Shown: positions 1 to 8,468 of the stretch, one piece after another | Layout: every line of letters begins with the position of its first letter | Numbering within the stretch: position 1 is the stretch's first letter | Assembly (NCBI GenBank): GCA_910575505.1 | Contig: CAJTFK010000002.1 | Span: 124,001-188,000, forward strand | From: Oscillospiraceae bacterium | GTDB taxonomy: Bacteria > Bacillota > Clostridia > Oscillospirales > Oscillospiraceae | DNA: 64,000 bases | Reading direction: 5' to 3' | Notes under the pieces: model-generated | What the model saw: only the letters and a program-made list of their open reading frames with translations | The model's database searches: none | Told to the model about the DNA's origin: nothing | Program-made: the position numbers and the translations under genes

Positions 1-842
1 ACGATTCTCTTTCCGCCGCTCAGCTGACGGTAATCTGCGCCCGGCTGTACAATCTGCAAACCGGCGGCAAGGGGGAAATTCCCGCCCTGCCTGCCGGGGC
101 CATGATGAAGACCTCCTGCCTGCGGTTCTATGATGAGAACGGAACGCTGTTCAAGTCGTATTGCCCCGGCGACGCGGTAACCTTCAACGCCCTGGGCGGC
201 AGTCTCTTCCTCTCCCTCAGCGAAACACCGGAGGACCCCGCCCTGCCGGAGACCTGCACCCTGGAGGTGGGACTGGAGGGCTACGGCAATCCCCGCCGCT
301 ATCAGGGGGCCCGGGAGAGCTACCAGCCCCTGCCGGGTGTCATGACCCAGGGGTTCAGCGGCACCGGCTACCGTATTCTCAGCGATGAGGCTGTCGTATC
401 CGTCCTGTTCCTTCTGGGACTCGAAGAAAACGCCGGCGAAGGGGTCACTAGCGCCTGGTGGTACCCCGCCGCCTTCTATCTGGCCAGTGAGGGACAGATT
501 CCCTTCAGCGGCCTGAGCAGCCGCGTTCGGCCTGCTGAGGCCGGACCGGAGGACGGCGGCCTCCTGTCTGCCTTCGGCGCTCCGGCCAGCAGGGCCCTCT
601 TCGCCTGGATGGTGGACGCCGCGGCCGGAGAACTGCCGGTTCTGAATGAAACCGTCAGCGTCCCCGATGTGACGGAGGAGGCCCCGGACGCGGAGGCCAT
701 CCTGCGGCTCTATCACGCGGGAATTCTCACCGGCGTGGACGCCGCCGGGAATTTCAGGGGCAGTGCGCCTCTGACACGGGGACAGGCCGCCATTCTTCTG
801 GACCGGGTGCTGAACCCGGACGCCCGGATAGGCGCGGCATAG
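1..842 (+). CDS. SLH-like domain protein, 5-prime end missing
   Basis: The reading frame is open from the first bases of the window (first full codon at position 3), so the start lies outside. The internal ATG at 102 is not a credible start because coding sequence continues upstream of it. The upstream part reads L-T-V-I-C-A-R-L, and the last 50 residues read DAEAILRLYHAGILTG followed by PLTRGQAAILLDRVL. Both look like S-layer homology repeats, which anchor proteins to cell-wall polymers. The gene resembles the protein at 6328-7500 (T-C-A-Q-A-M-V-I-C-A-R-L; LLMLYRAGILTGKD), so the two are probably paralogues. The middle region has no recognised domain, and the N-terminal signal peptide cannot be seen. 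Family assignment is fairly safe; function is not known. Confidence 0.7.
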   Translation, partial: DSLSAAQLTVICARLYNLQTGGKGEIPALPAGAMMKTSCLRFYDENGTLFKSYCPGDAVTFNALGGSLFLSLSETPEDPALPETCTLEVGLEGYGNPRRYQGARESYQPLPGVMTQGFSGTGYRILSDEAVVSVLFLLGLEENAGEGVTSAWWYPAAFYLASEGQIPFSGLSSRVRPAEAGPEDGGLLSAFGAPASRALFAWMVDAAAGELPVLNETVSVPDVTEEAPDAEAILRLYHAGILTGVDAAGNFRGSAPLTRGQAAILLDRVLNPDARIGAA

Positions 843-900
843 GACAGGCCCATTCCAAAACGTATCTATTCACCGAATCAATACAAGGGGGAATTGCTTT

Positions 901-1296
901 ATGGACAAAAAAGCCTCCGGCTTCCTGTCGGAGTTCAAGACCTTCATTGCCCGGGGAAACGTGATGGACATGGCAGTGGGCGTCATCATCGGCGGTGCGT
1001 TCTCCAGCATCACCACCTCCCTGATTAACGACATCATCATGCCCGTCCTGGGGATCTTCACCGACAGCATTTCCTTTGCGGAACTGTCGGTAAAAGCAGG
1101 CCCCGCCGTCATCACCTACGGCAATTTCATCCAGGCGGTGCTGAATTTCCTGATTATGGCCTTTGTCGTGTTCTGTCTGGTGAAGGCCCTCAACTCTTTC
1201 CACCGGAAAAAGGAAGCGCCGCCGCCTGCCCCAAAAGTCTCCGCTGAAGAAAAGCTTCTGACGGAGATCCGGGACCTGCTGAGGGAACGGAAATGA
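901..1296 (+). CDS. mscL: large-conductance mechanosensitive channel MscL
   Basis: This 131-residue protein has the MscL layout: a short N-terminal amphipathic helix (FLSEFKTFIARGN), TM1 (about residues 17-45, with the glycine-rich AVGVIIGGAF gate helix), a periplasmic loop, TM2 (about 75-95) and a charged cytoplasmic helix (EEKLLTEIRDLLRERK). Length and order match the family. MscL opens under membrane tension and releases solutes during hypo-osmotic shock. A GGGGGAA ribosome site precedes the ATG. The stop codon overlaps the rsmG start by four bases (ATGA), implying translational coupling with rsmG. Confidence 0.95.
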   Translation: MDKKASGFLSEFKTFIARGNVMDMAVGVIIGGAFSSITTSLINDIIMPVLGIFTDSISFAELSVKAGPAVITYGNFIQAVLNFLIMAFVVFCLVKALNSFHRKKEAPPPAPKVSAEEKLLTEIRDLLRERK

Positions 1297-2009
1297 TTCT
1301 TCCCCTTCTGGAAAGCGGGCTGGAAGCCATGGGCCTGGGAGAAAGCGTCCCGGCGGAGGCTGCGGCCCAACTGGACCGGTACGCCCGGCTGCTGCTGGAG
1401 AAAAATCAGGTGATGAACCTCACCGCCATCAAAGAGCCGGAGCAGGTGGCCCGGCTTCACATGCTGGACTGCGCCGCCCTGTTGAACCACCTGGATTTCG
1501 CAGGAAAACAGCTGGTGGATGTGGGCACTGGGGCAGGCTTCCCCGGCATGGTGCTGAAAATCCTGGTTCCCTCTCTGGAGGTGACACTGCTGGACAGCCT
1601 GAACAAGCGGCTGGACTGGCTCAATGAAGTCCGGGAGGAGCTGGGTCTGACGGGAATCCGCACCCTCCACTGCCGGGCTGAGGAGGCCGGGGGCAATCCG
1701 GCTCTTCGGGAGCGGTTTGACTTTGCCGCCGCCCGGGCGGTGGCGGAGCTGCGTGTCCTCAGCGAGCTCTGTCTGCCCCTGGTGAAGGTGGGCGGAAGCT
1801 TCCTGGCCATGAAATCCATTGAGTCAGATGAAGAGCTGTCCGGAGCCGGACAGGCCGTGAAGCTTCTGGGCGGCACGGCAGAAACGCCGCGGGACTACCC
1901 CATTCCGGGAACAGATATCCAACACAGGCTGATTGTTGTTAAAAAAATTTGTAAAACTCCCCAAAAATACCCCAGAGCATTTGCAAAAATCAAAAAGAAT
2001 CCGCTATAA
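1293..2009 (+). CDS. rsmG: 16S rRNA (guanine527-N7) methyltransferase RsmG
   Basis: The 238-residue protein carries the RsmG signature: NLTAI near residue 42, the SAM-binding loop VDVGTGAGFPG at about 75-85, the acidic end of motif II (LLDSLNKR) and SRAVA-like AARAVAEL. The enzyme methylates N7 of G527 in the 530 loop of 16S rRNA; loss gives low-level streptomycin resistance in other bacteria. It is translationally coupled to mscL by a four-base overlap. The last 30 bases of the gene contain the promoter of the following MinD-type gene. The tail is rich in lysine and slightly longer than usual. Confidence 0.95.
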   Translation: MILPLLESGLEAMGLGESVPAEAAAQLDRYARLLLEKNQVMNLTAIKEPEQVARLHMLDCAALLNHLDFAGKQLVDVGTGAGFPGMVLKILVPSLEVTLLDSLNKRLDWLNEVREELGLTGIRTLHCRAEEAGGNPALRERFDFAAARAVAELRVLSELCLPLVKVGGSFLAMKSIESDEELSGAGQAVKLLGGTAETPRDYPIPGTDIQHRLIVVKKICKTPQKYPRAFAKIKKNPL

Positions 2010-2010
2010 T
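1981..2010 (+). promoter_or_regulatory. sigma-A type promoter for minD-like gene
   Basis: TTGCAA (1981-1986), an 18-base spacer and a perfect TATAAT (2005-2010) lie inside the end of rsmG, 28 bases before the ATG at 2038. Confidence 0.65.
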
Positions 2011-2037
2011 AGACATCAGCCGAAAGGAGGCGCTTCC

Positions 2038-2784
2038 ATGGCGGGACAATGTGTGGCAGTGGTCTCCGGAAAAGGCGGTACCGGCAAGACCTCTTTCACC
2101 GCCGGCGTGGGCAGCGCCCTGGCCCTGGCAGGCCGGCGGGTTCTCTGTCTGGACTGTGATATCAGCCTGAGAAATCTGGATTTGGCCCTTGGCCTGACCG
2201 ACAGGGCTCTCATGGATTTCACCGATGTGGCCCAGGGGCGCTGCACCCTGGAAGACGCAGCGGTGGAGCACCCCAAGCTCCCCGGCCTCTTTCTGCTGAC
2301 CGCCCCTGTCCGGATACGGGGCCGTCCGGTGTCAGAAAAGCAGATGTCCGCCCTGCTTCAGGATATCCGGGAGCGCTATGATTTCTGTTTTCTGGATGCT
2401 CCGGCGGGTCTGGGCAGCGGCTTCCAGCTGGCGGCCTGCGCCGCGGACCGGGCGGTGGTGGTCACCACGACGGACGCCTCTTCCCTGCGGGACGCCCAGC
2501 ACACCGTTATGGAGCTCCAGCGCTTTCCCTCCGGCGCACTCCACCTGGTGGTCAACCGGGTGCGGCGAAAGATGCTCCGCCAGCTTCACGCCACCATTGA
2601 CGACGCCATTGACCGGGCGGGCCTTCCGCTGCTTGGCGTGGTGCCGGAGGACGACGCCCTTACCCTGAGCCTGAATCAGGGCATTCCCCTGCCGCTGACG
2701 GGAAACCAGGGCGCGGCGGCGGCATACCGCAATATCGCGAAACGCCTTCAGGGGCAGAAAGCGTCCCTGATGCGTATCAGATAA
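2038..2784 (+). CDS. MinD/ParA-type P-loop ATPase (septum-site MinD-like)
   Basis: The start at 2038 is chosen because AAAGGAGG (2022-2029) lies 8 bases upstream and the protein then begins MAGQCVAVVSGKGGTGKTSF, the usual deviant Walker A of MinD/ParA ATPases at residues 11-18 with the signature lysine K12. Further on, LCLDCDISLRNLDLALGL and FLDAPAGL correspond to the Walker A-prime/B regions of MinD. The 248-residue length fits MinD. MinD places the division septum by binding membrane through a C-terminal amphipathic helix; here the tail is short (NIAKRLQGQKASLMRIR) and only weakly amphipathic. No minC or minE lies next to it, so a MinD paralogue or flagellar FlhG/YlxH-type role remains possible. 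Confidence 0.75.
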   Translation: MAGQCVAVVSGKGGTGKTSFTAGVGSALALAGRRVLCLDCDISLRNLDLALGLTDRALMDFTDVAQGRCTLEDAAVEHPKLPGLFLLTAPVRIRGRPVSEKQMSALLQDIRERYDFCFLDAPAGLGSGFQLAACAADRAVVVTTTDASSLRDAQHTVMELQRFPSGALHLVVNRVRRKMLRQLHATIDDAIDRAGLPLLGVVPEDDALTLSLNQGIPLPLTGNQGAAAAYRNIAKRLQGQKASLMRIR

Positions 2785-2872
2785 CCAAAACAAATACAGA
2801 GACCAACAGGCTGTCGAGCAGAAACCGGCCGGTTTCCCGCCTTCGGCAGGCTGAGAAAGGATGCGACCCATT

Positions 2873-3286
2873 ATGAACATTGCACTGATGGCCCACGACA
2901 ACAAAAAGGAACTGATGGTCCAGTTCTGCACCGCCTACGCCGGCATCCTCTCCCGGCATCATCTCTATGCCACCAATACCACAGGTCATATGGTGGCAGA
3001 CGCCAGCGGCCTGCCAGTTCACTGCTTTCTGACCTATGCCCACGGCGGCAGCCAGCAGATCGGCGCACGGATCGCCTATAACGAGTTTGACATGGTCCTG
3101 TTCTTCAACGACCCCAACAGCGAGAGCATGGCCGGAGACATTTCCTACATCTCCCGGCTCTGCGACCAGAACAATGTCCCCTTTGCCAGCAACATCGCCA
3201 CGGCGGAAATGCTGGTGCTGGGTCTGTCCAGGGGCGATCTGGACTGGCGGCTGATTGTCAATCCCTCCACCCGGCCCCTGGCCTGA
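2873..3286 (+). CDS. mgsA: methylglyoxal synthase
   Basis: The enzyme converts dihydroxyacetone phosphate to methylglyoxal and phosphate, a bypass of lower glycolysis under phosphate limitation. Visible signatures are IALMAHDNKK at the N terminus, GGSQQIGA, FFNDPN (the catalytic aspartate region), NVPFASNIATAEML and the C-terminal WRLIVNP. An ATG at 2861 is in frame, but the GAAAGG at 2854-2860 touches it, whereas the ATG at 2873 has 12 bases of spacing and gives the family-typical start MNIALMAHD. From 2873 the protein has 137 residues, typical for bacterial MgsA. Confidence 0.93.
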   Translation: MNIALMAHDNKKELMVQFCTAYAGILSRHHLYATNTTGHMVADASGLPVHCFLTYAHGGSQQIGARIAYNEFDMVLFFNDPNSESMAGDISYISRLCDQNNVPFASNIATAEMLVLGLSRGDLDWRLIVNPSTRPLA

Positions 3287-3412
3287 CCGCGTTCCCCGGC
3301 CGCCTCAGCGCCTGCTGATGTTTTTCGGGTTTCGGGTTTTTGGCCTTGGGCTTTTTGGCCTTGGGCTTCGGCTGCGCCGCCTGTCTCGCCTGAACCTGGG
3401 AAAGGACCTGGT

Positions 3413-3804
3413 ATGGAGAATTTCACCGATATTGATTATGAGTGGCCTGCTTCCTTCTGGAATGCGTGGAGCAAAAACGGTATACCTGGACCTATGCCGA
3501 AGTGGCGGAGGTTCTTTCAGAGCGCCTGAACCGCCCGGTCAACGCCCACTTTCATCTAAACCACCCCCTTGGAAAGGTTGTGTATCTCTGTTTTGATCTG
3601 GAGCTCCCATTTCTCTCCGCCATTGTGCGGCACGGCGGCATCAACCGCCGGACGATTGGGAGCGGCTTCTATGAGCTGGCCCGGGAGCTGAGGCCCCAGT
3701 ACAAAGCCATGGAGCCCTACAGGGCCTGGCAGCAGGAATTGGCGCTGGTCAGAAGCTGCCGGGACTGGTCCCCCCTCCGGAGGGCTCTGTATCCCGGTGC
3801 CTGA
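3413..3804 (+). CDS. hypothetical protein, probably frameshifted near its N terminus
   Basis: An ATG at 3413 follows AAAGGA with good spacing and opens MENFTDIDYEWPASFWNAW, but that frame stops after about 38 codons. In the frame one base back, a long protein-like frame runs from GTG 3442 to 3804: CFLLECVEQKRYTWTYAEVAEVLSERL (in two pieces), then HPLGKVVYLCFDLELPFLSAI and RRTIGSGFYELAREL. The GTG has no ribosome site, and a stop lies directly before it. Joining the two frames near 3445-3455 would give one continuous protein of about 130 residues. This may be a true frameshift, a sequencing slip or programmed slippage. No family recognised; it may resemble small helical immunity-type proteins, but that is a guess. 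Confidence 0.45.
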
Positions 3805-3944
3805 GACAGCATCCTCTGTTCACGGTTTCCTGTGGGGAGCGCCGCCCTCCGGCGCTTCACTCCCCGGAGCCGCCGGGACCCCGCAGGACGGGCCCGCCTT
3901 CTGATAAAGTGGGTGAAAAGGCGCTTTCATGGGGAATATCCGCC

Positions 3945-3973
3945 TTGACATTTCGCCAAAAAGCGCATATAAT
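3945..3973 (+). promoter_or_regulatory. consensus promoter of the hisS-aspS T-box transcript
   Basis: A perfect TTGACA (3945-3950), a 17-base spacer and a perfect TATAAT (3968-3973) lie immediately upstream of the T-box leader. Confidence 0.85.
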
Positions 3974-4316
3974 CACAGCAATTTCACCGCAATGACGCCG
4001 CAGCAGTACTCCGGAACGCCGTTCCGCAGAGAGGGGCCCTCGCTGGAAAAGCCCCGTTCGGCCCGGAGGAAGGACAGCGGCGGAGCGGGGGCGGAAACGC
4101 CCACGGCCCCCTCCCCGTACCAGGAGGTTCAAAGGAGACTTTTCAGCGGACAACCGCCGTCCCTCTGCCTTTCAGCACTACCCTCTGAGTGATACCATGG
4201 GCGGCGGCATCCAGGGCAGCACAACGCAAAAGGTCTCGAATTTGGGTGGCACCACGAAGCGGAAGAGCGCTATCGTCCCAAAACCACTTTGGGATGATAC
4301 CGCTCTTTTTTAAAGC
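3974..4316 (+). promoter_or_regulatory. T-box leader, predicted aspartate-specific, upstream of hisS
   Basis: The leader contains the T-box core TGGGTGGCACCACG at 4243-4256, followed by a strong hairpin with U-run (AAGAGCG/CTATCGTCCCAAA paired with TTTGGGATGATA/CCGCTCTT, 4263-4311), i.e. the terminator that competes with the antiterminator. Stem I can be drawn: CGCCGC (3996-4001) pairs with GCGGCG (4077-4082), the AGTA bulge sits at 4005-4008, and CTCCGG (4009-4014) pairs with CCGGAG (4063-4068). The opposite side of that loop reads GAAGGACA, placing GAC (4073-4075, Asp) in the specifier position. The TGGC bulge would pair with an acceptor end GCCA, which fits the discriminator G of tRNA-Asp and not the C of tRNA-His. 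Uncharged tRNA-Asp would therefore promote read-through. Confidence 0.88.
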
Positions 4317-4348
4317 CCATCCCCAATTTTATGAAAAGGAGCATCACC

Positions 4349-5704
4349 ATGGCAAAACAGACCCCCCGGACGCTGTCCGGCTTTATGGAGCTTCTCCCCG
4401 CCCCGCAGCAGCAGATGGAGCGGATTATGGAAACCCTGCGGAAAACCTATGCCCTCTACGGCTTCACGCCCCTGGACACCCCTGTCATCGAGTCCAGCGA
4501 CGTTTTGCTTGCCAAGGGCGGCGGCGAAACGGAAAAGCAAATCTACCGCTTCCAGAAGGGAGACGCGGACCTCTCCCTCCGCTTCGATCTGACGGTACCC
4601 CTGGCCAAGTACGTGGCCCTGCACTACAATGAACTGACCTTCCCCTTCCGCCGCTTCCAGATTGGCAAGGTCTACCGGGGAGAGCGGGCCCAGCGGGGCC
4701 GGTTCCGGGAGTTCTATCAGGCGGACATCGACGTGATTGGGGACGGAAAGCTGGATATCTCCAACGAGGCGGAGATACCCGCCATTATCTATAAGACCTT
4801 TTCCACCCTGGGCCTGAAGCGCTTCCGCATCTGCGTCAACAACCGGAAGATTCTCAACGGTTTTTACGCCATGCTGAACCTGACGGAGCGGGCCCAGGAC
4901 ATTATGCGCACAGTGGACAAGCTGGACAAGATCGGCTTTGAGAAGGTGGAGGCAATTCTCACCGGGGACCTGGGCGTCTCCCGGGAGCAGGCCCTGGAAA
5001 TCCTGTCCTTCATCTCCATAAACGGAGACAATGAGACGGTCCTCTCCCGGCTGGAGGAGTACCGGGACCGGGACTCCCTCTTTGACCAGGGTTTGGAGGA
5101 GCTGAACGCCGTGGTGAAGCACCTGGGAGCCTTCGGAGTTCCGGCAGAGAATTTTGCCGTGGACCTGACCATTGCCCGGGGCCTGGACTACTACACCGGC
5201 ACCGTCTATGAAACCACCCTGCTGGACCATCCCGAGATTGGTTCCGTGTGCTCCGGCGGCCGGTATGATAACTTAGCGGAATATTACACCGATAAACAAC
5301 TCCCCGGCGTGGGCATTTCCATCGGCCTGACCCGCCTGTTCTATGTCCTGGGGGAACAGGGCATGCTGAATCCGGATCTGAACACCGCCCCGGCGGACGT
5401 GCTGATTCTGCCCATGACCGAGGACCTGTCCCCCGCCATTGCCCTGGCCACCCACCTCCGGGAGAACGGCATCCGGACCCAGCTCCACTGTGAGCAGAAG
5501 AAGTTCAAGCAGAAAATCGGCTATGCCGACAAGCTGGGCATTCCCTATGTGATCTTCCTGGGAGAGGACGAAATCAGCGCCGGCGTTGTGGCCTGCAAGG
5601 ACATGGTCACCGGTGAACAGACCAGGCTGGACGCCAAAGCCACCATTTACCGCATCAAGGCCGGACTGGATATCCGGAATCAGGGCAGCATCATCCGGGA
5701 ATAA
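4349..5704 (+). CDS. hisS: histidyl-tRNA synthetase
   Basis: This class II synthetase charges tRNA-His. Motif 2 is seen as FRRFQIGKVYRGERAQRGR plus EFYQADIDVIG, the histidine motif as RGLDYYTGTVYE, and SGGRYDNL and GVGISIGLTRL represent the end of the catalytic core; the last 100 residues are the anticodon-binding domain. The start at 4349 is chosen because AAAAGGA (4334-4340) lies 8 bases upstream, giving MAKQTPRTLSGFMELL and 451 residues; the ATG at 4331 would overlap the ribosome site. It is the first gene after the T-box leader and is followed by accessory genes before aspS. Confidence 0.97.
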   Translation: MAKQTPRTLSGFMELLPAPQQQMERIMETLRKTYALYGFTPLDTPVIESSDVLLAKGGGETEKQIYRFQKGDADLSLRFDLTVPLAKYVALHYNELTFPFRRFQIGKVYRGERAQRGRFREFYQADIDVIGDGKLDISNEAEIPAIIYKTFSTLGLKRFRICVNNRKILNGFYAMLNLTERAQDIMRTVDKLDKIGFEKVEAILTGDLGVSREQALEILSFISINGDNETVLSRLEEYRDRDSLFDQGLEELNAVVKHLGAFGVPAENFAVDLTIARGLDYYTGTVYETTLLDHPEIGSVCSGGRYDNLAEYYTDKQLPGVGISIGLTRLFYVLGEQGMLNPDLNTAPADVLILPMTEDLSPAIALATHLRENGIRTQLHCEQKKFKQKIGYADKLGIPYVIFLGEDEISAGVVACKDMVTGEQTRLDAKATIYRIKAGLDIRNQGSIIRE

Positions 5705-5746
5705 GCGGTCCCGTCGGGGCCTGGGATGAACGAAAGGAGCGTGTCC

Positions 5747-6283
5747 ATGAAAGCACTCTGGAACCAGCATAAAAAGGCTCTTCTCTGTGGCCTGGCGGGG
5801 CTGCTGGCGGTCTGGTGCCTGTGGTACAGCCGGCCGGTGGACGTCCGGTTTTTGCTGAACCGGCAGACGCCGGACTGCGTCTCCGGCATGGTCATGGCAG
5901 GCATCGGCTCCCCCTGGAGGACCCCCAAGACCCGGACCTTCACGGTAGAAGGCCAGGACCTGGAGACCCTGATGGGACAGCTGGAAGACCTCCGGTTCCG
6001 CCGTTCCCCCCTGGAGCCCCTGCTGAAGGTGCTGCCGCCCCTGGGCGGCCGCAGCGCCCGAACGGAGGCCGGGGAAACCTGTTACAAAATCGGGTTTGCC
6101 TTTTACTCCACGGAAAACGAGGAACAATGGGACACTCTTCTGAACCTGGAATTTTGGATTGACCGATGGACACATGGAACCTACACCTCCCTGCCCCTTT
6201 CCGTCCCTGATGGAAAGGAACAGGGACAGGCGCTGGGGGCCTGGCTCTGGGACTGGGCGGAAGAATTTGATTCCGCATCGTAA
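5747..6283 (+). CDS. hypothetical membrane-anchored protein
   Basis: The 178-residue protein starts at the ATG 7 bases after AAAGGAG (5733-5739). It has a short basic N terminus (MKALWNQHKK), one transmembrane segment (ALLCGLAGLLAVWCLWY, about residues 11-27), then a soluble domain outside the membrane with an alternating polar pattern (ETCYKIGFAFYSTENEEQW, LNLEFWIDRW). No known domain recognised. It lies 42 bases after hisS and 44 bases before the next SLH gene on the same strand, so it is probably part of the T-box-controlled transcript. Function unknown. Confidence 0.7.
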   Translation: MKALWNQHKKALLCGLAGLLAVWCLWYSRPVDVRFLLNRQTPDCVSGMVMAGIGSPWRTPKTRTFTVEGQDLETLMGQLEDLRFRRSPLEPLLKVLPPLGGRSARTEAGETCYKIGFAFYSTENEEQWDTLLNLEFWIDRWTHGTYTSLPLSVPDGKEQGQALGAWLWDWAEEFDSAS

Positions 6284-6327
6284 TATCCGGACGCTGTACA
6301 TCTGTTTGTATTTGATTGGAGGCACTT

Positions 6328-7500
6328 ATGAGGAAAAAAACCCGATGGTTCTCCCTGCTGCTGGCGGTATTGCTGGCCCTCCCCTTCCCTGCCGCCGCCG
6401 CAGAGCCGGACGCAGACTGGCTCATCCCCAAGGTCAGGGATTACGGCACATTCACCGACACCGCCGGAACCATCTGCGAAACGGCGGCCCGCATCTGCTG
6501 TGAAACGGGACTGATGGACGGAATTGACGGAAAACACTTCATGCCGGAAATCGGTCTGACCTGCGCTCAGGCCATGGTCATCTGCGCCCGGCTTCACCGG
6601 CTTTTAGGCGGCGAGACCCTGGACTATTTCGAGCCCATCTCTTTGAAGGGGCCGGACTGGTGGAAACCCTATGACCAATATCTGCGGGAACAGGCGCCGG
6701 CCTTAGAGGAAGCTGAGTTTTACACCGGTCTCCGCGCCTATCCCCAGTCCCCCTGTTATCGGGGAGCGTTTCTCAAGCTGTTGTCCGCCGTGCTGACGGC
6801 CCAAAATGTCAGTCTGCCGGAACTGAATCAGGTATCCGCCGTTCCTGACTGCAAGGACCCGGACCTTCTCATGCTCTACCGGGCCGGTATCCTGACGGGC
6901 AAGGACCGCTATGGCACCCTGAAGGAAAGGGCCTCCCTCTCCCGGGCCGCCGCCGCGGCCATGCTGGCCCGGGTCATCGACCCGGCCCAGCGGGTCTCTG
7001 CCACGTTTGATACCCTGGAGCTGTGCCGGGACGCACTGGAGGTGGAGCCGGACACGGTGCTAGCCACTGTCAACGGCAGGGACATTACCGCCGAGCTCCT
7101 GGCCCCGGCTCTGGCAAGCTATCTGGATATCTATAATCACTCCCACCTGGCTCACCGCAACACCCCCTGGGATAAGGCTCAGTCCATTCTGGACGACCTG
7201 ACCACCGCCGCAGCCCTGGAGGTCCTGGCAGCGCAAAAAGGCCTGATCCTGCCGGAGATGGATGCCGCCCTGTATCCCGACGGCTACCAGGGCTATACCT
7301 CCCGCAGTCAGGTCTGGGAGGCGGAACACGAGGCCCTGTGGACGGCCCTTGCCGCCCTCTATCCCACCCGGGAGGAACTGGAAGCGGCTCTTTCCGAAAC
7401 CGGCGTTCAGGCGGAGCCCACCCAGGCATGGAAGGACCTGAACCTGCCTGACGCCTCCATCCGCCTGGGAAATCTCCCAGGCTGGGAGTGGAATCGTTGA
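6328..7500 (+). CDS. secreted SLH-like domain protein
   Basis: GGAGG at 6318-6322 sets the start at ATG 6328. The first 25 residues form a signal peptide (MRKKTRWFSLLLAVLLALPF, then AAAAEP as the likely cleavage zone). Two S-layer-homology-like regions follow: residues about 35-90 (TFTDTAGTICETAARICCET and MVICARLHRLLGGE) and about 165-220 (DPDLLMLYRAGILTGKD, LSRAAAAAMLARVIDP). The C-terminal 150 residues (ATVNGRDITAELLAPALASY onwards) are helical and have no clear family. Such proteins sit at the cell wall. It appears to be a paralogue of the truncated gene at 1-842. It lies inside the hisS-aspS interval, which is unusual. Confidence 0.7.
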   Translation: MRKKTRWFSLLLAVLLALPFPAAAAEPDADWLIPKVRDYGTFTDTAGTICETAARICCETGLMDGIDGKHFMPEIGLTCAQAMVICARLHRLLGGETLDYFEPISLKGPDWWKPYDQYLREQAPALEEAEFYTGLRAYPQSPCYRGAFLKLLSAVLTAQNVSLPELNQVSAVPDCKDPDLLMLYRAGILTGKDRYGTLKERASLSRAAAAAMLARVIDPAQRVSATFDTLELCRDALEVEPDTVLATVNGRDITAELLAPALASYLDIYNHSHLAHRNTPWDKAQSILDDLTTAAALEVLAAQKGLILPEMDAALYPDGYQGYTSRSQVWEAEHEALWTALAALYPTREELEAALSETGVQAEPTQAWKDLNLPDASIRLGNLPGWEWNR

Positions 7501-7519
7501 CAGAACAGGAGGAAATCCC

Positions 7520-8425
7520 ATGCTTCCCACTTATGACAGCTTATACATGCCCCTGCTGCGGGCGCTGGCAGACGGAGAGGTCCGCACCAACCGGGAAATC
7601 GGGGCCCGGATTGCCTCAGAACTGGACCTCAGTCCGGACCAGCTTCAGGAAACCCTGACCAGCGGCCGTTCCATCTTCACGGACCGGGTCAGCTGGGCCT
7701 GCACCTATCTGAAAAAGGCCGGGCTGGTGGAAAGCGTGAAGCGGGGCCACCACCGGCTGACGCAGGAGGGGCAGGCGGTCCTGACCGCCCCGCCTCCGGT
7801 GCTGGACAACCGCTTCCTCAGCCAATATCCCTCTTTCCAGGAATTCCGGACCCGAAGCGAGAAGGACGAGCCCGATGCCGCACCCCCTGTGGAATCCAGC
7901 GAAACGCCGGAGGATATGATGGAGCAGGCAGCCGCCGCCCTCAACCAAAGTCTGGCGGACGATCTGCTGGCGGAGATTATGGAGAAGGACTCGGATTTCT
8001 TTGAGTCTCTGGTGGTCAAACTGCTTGTGAAAATGGGCTATGGCGGTTCGGTCTCCGACGCCGGCGTGGTCACCAAACGGAGCCATGACGGCGGCATCGA
8101 CGGCATCATCCGGGAAGACAAGCTGGGCTTTGACCAGATTTATATCCAGGCAAAGCGCTGGGACCCCCAGAGCACCGTCAGCCGTCCGGAGCTGCAAAAG
8201 TTCTCCGGGGCCCTTCGGGACGAGGGGGCGTCCAAGGGCCTGTTTATCACCACCGCCAGATTTTCCGAGGGGGCCCAGGCCTCGGCGGAAAAGCAGCACA
8301 TCGTCCTGGTGGACGGCCAGCGGCTGACCAAGCTGATGATTGAATACAACCTGGGCGTTTCCCCGGTGGCCAGGTACGAAATCAAGTCCATTGACTCCGA
8401 CTTTTTCAGCGGAGACAACGAATAA
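7520..8425 (+). CDS. Mrr-type restriction endonuclease
   Basis: The 301-residue length and domain order match Mrr: an N-terminal winged-helix domain (about residues 5-90: NREIGARIASEL, WACTYLKKAGLVE, LTQEGQAVL) and a C-terminal PD-(D/E)XK nuclease domain (about 155-290). Likely catalytic residues are E162 in DFFESLVVKLL, D194 in GGIDG and the Q210-A-K212 motif of QIYIQAKRW, so the site looks intact. Mrr cuts DNA with modified bases, and no partner methylase is needed. AGGAGG lies 8 bases before the ATG. It sits 19 bases after the SLH gene and 43 bases before aspS, an odd place for a nuclease, probably carried on the same transcript. Confidence 0.85.
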   Translation: MLPTYDSLYMPLLRALADGEVRTNREIGARIASELDLSPDQLQETLTSGRSIFTDRVSWACTYLKKAGLVESVKRGHHRLTQEGQAVLTAPPPVLDNRFLSQYPSFQEFRTRSEKDEPDAAPPVESSETPEDMMEQAAAALNQSLADDLLAEIMEKDSDFFESLVVKLLVKMGYGGSVSDAGVVTKRSHDGGIDGIIREDKLGFDQIYIQAKRWDPQSTVSRPELQKFSGALRDEGASKGLFITTARFSEGAQASAEKQHIVLVDGQRLTKLMIEYNLGVSPVARYEIKSIDSDFFSGDNE

Positions 8426-8468
8426 ATATTCAGATAAACAGAAAACTTGAAATAAGGAGATGGTTCAC

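Noticed and set aside
3310..3375. short tandem repeats of TTTTTGGCCTTGGG after mgsA
   Set aside because: Only two to three units; simple low-complexity sequence with no stable hairpin or coding role.
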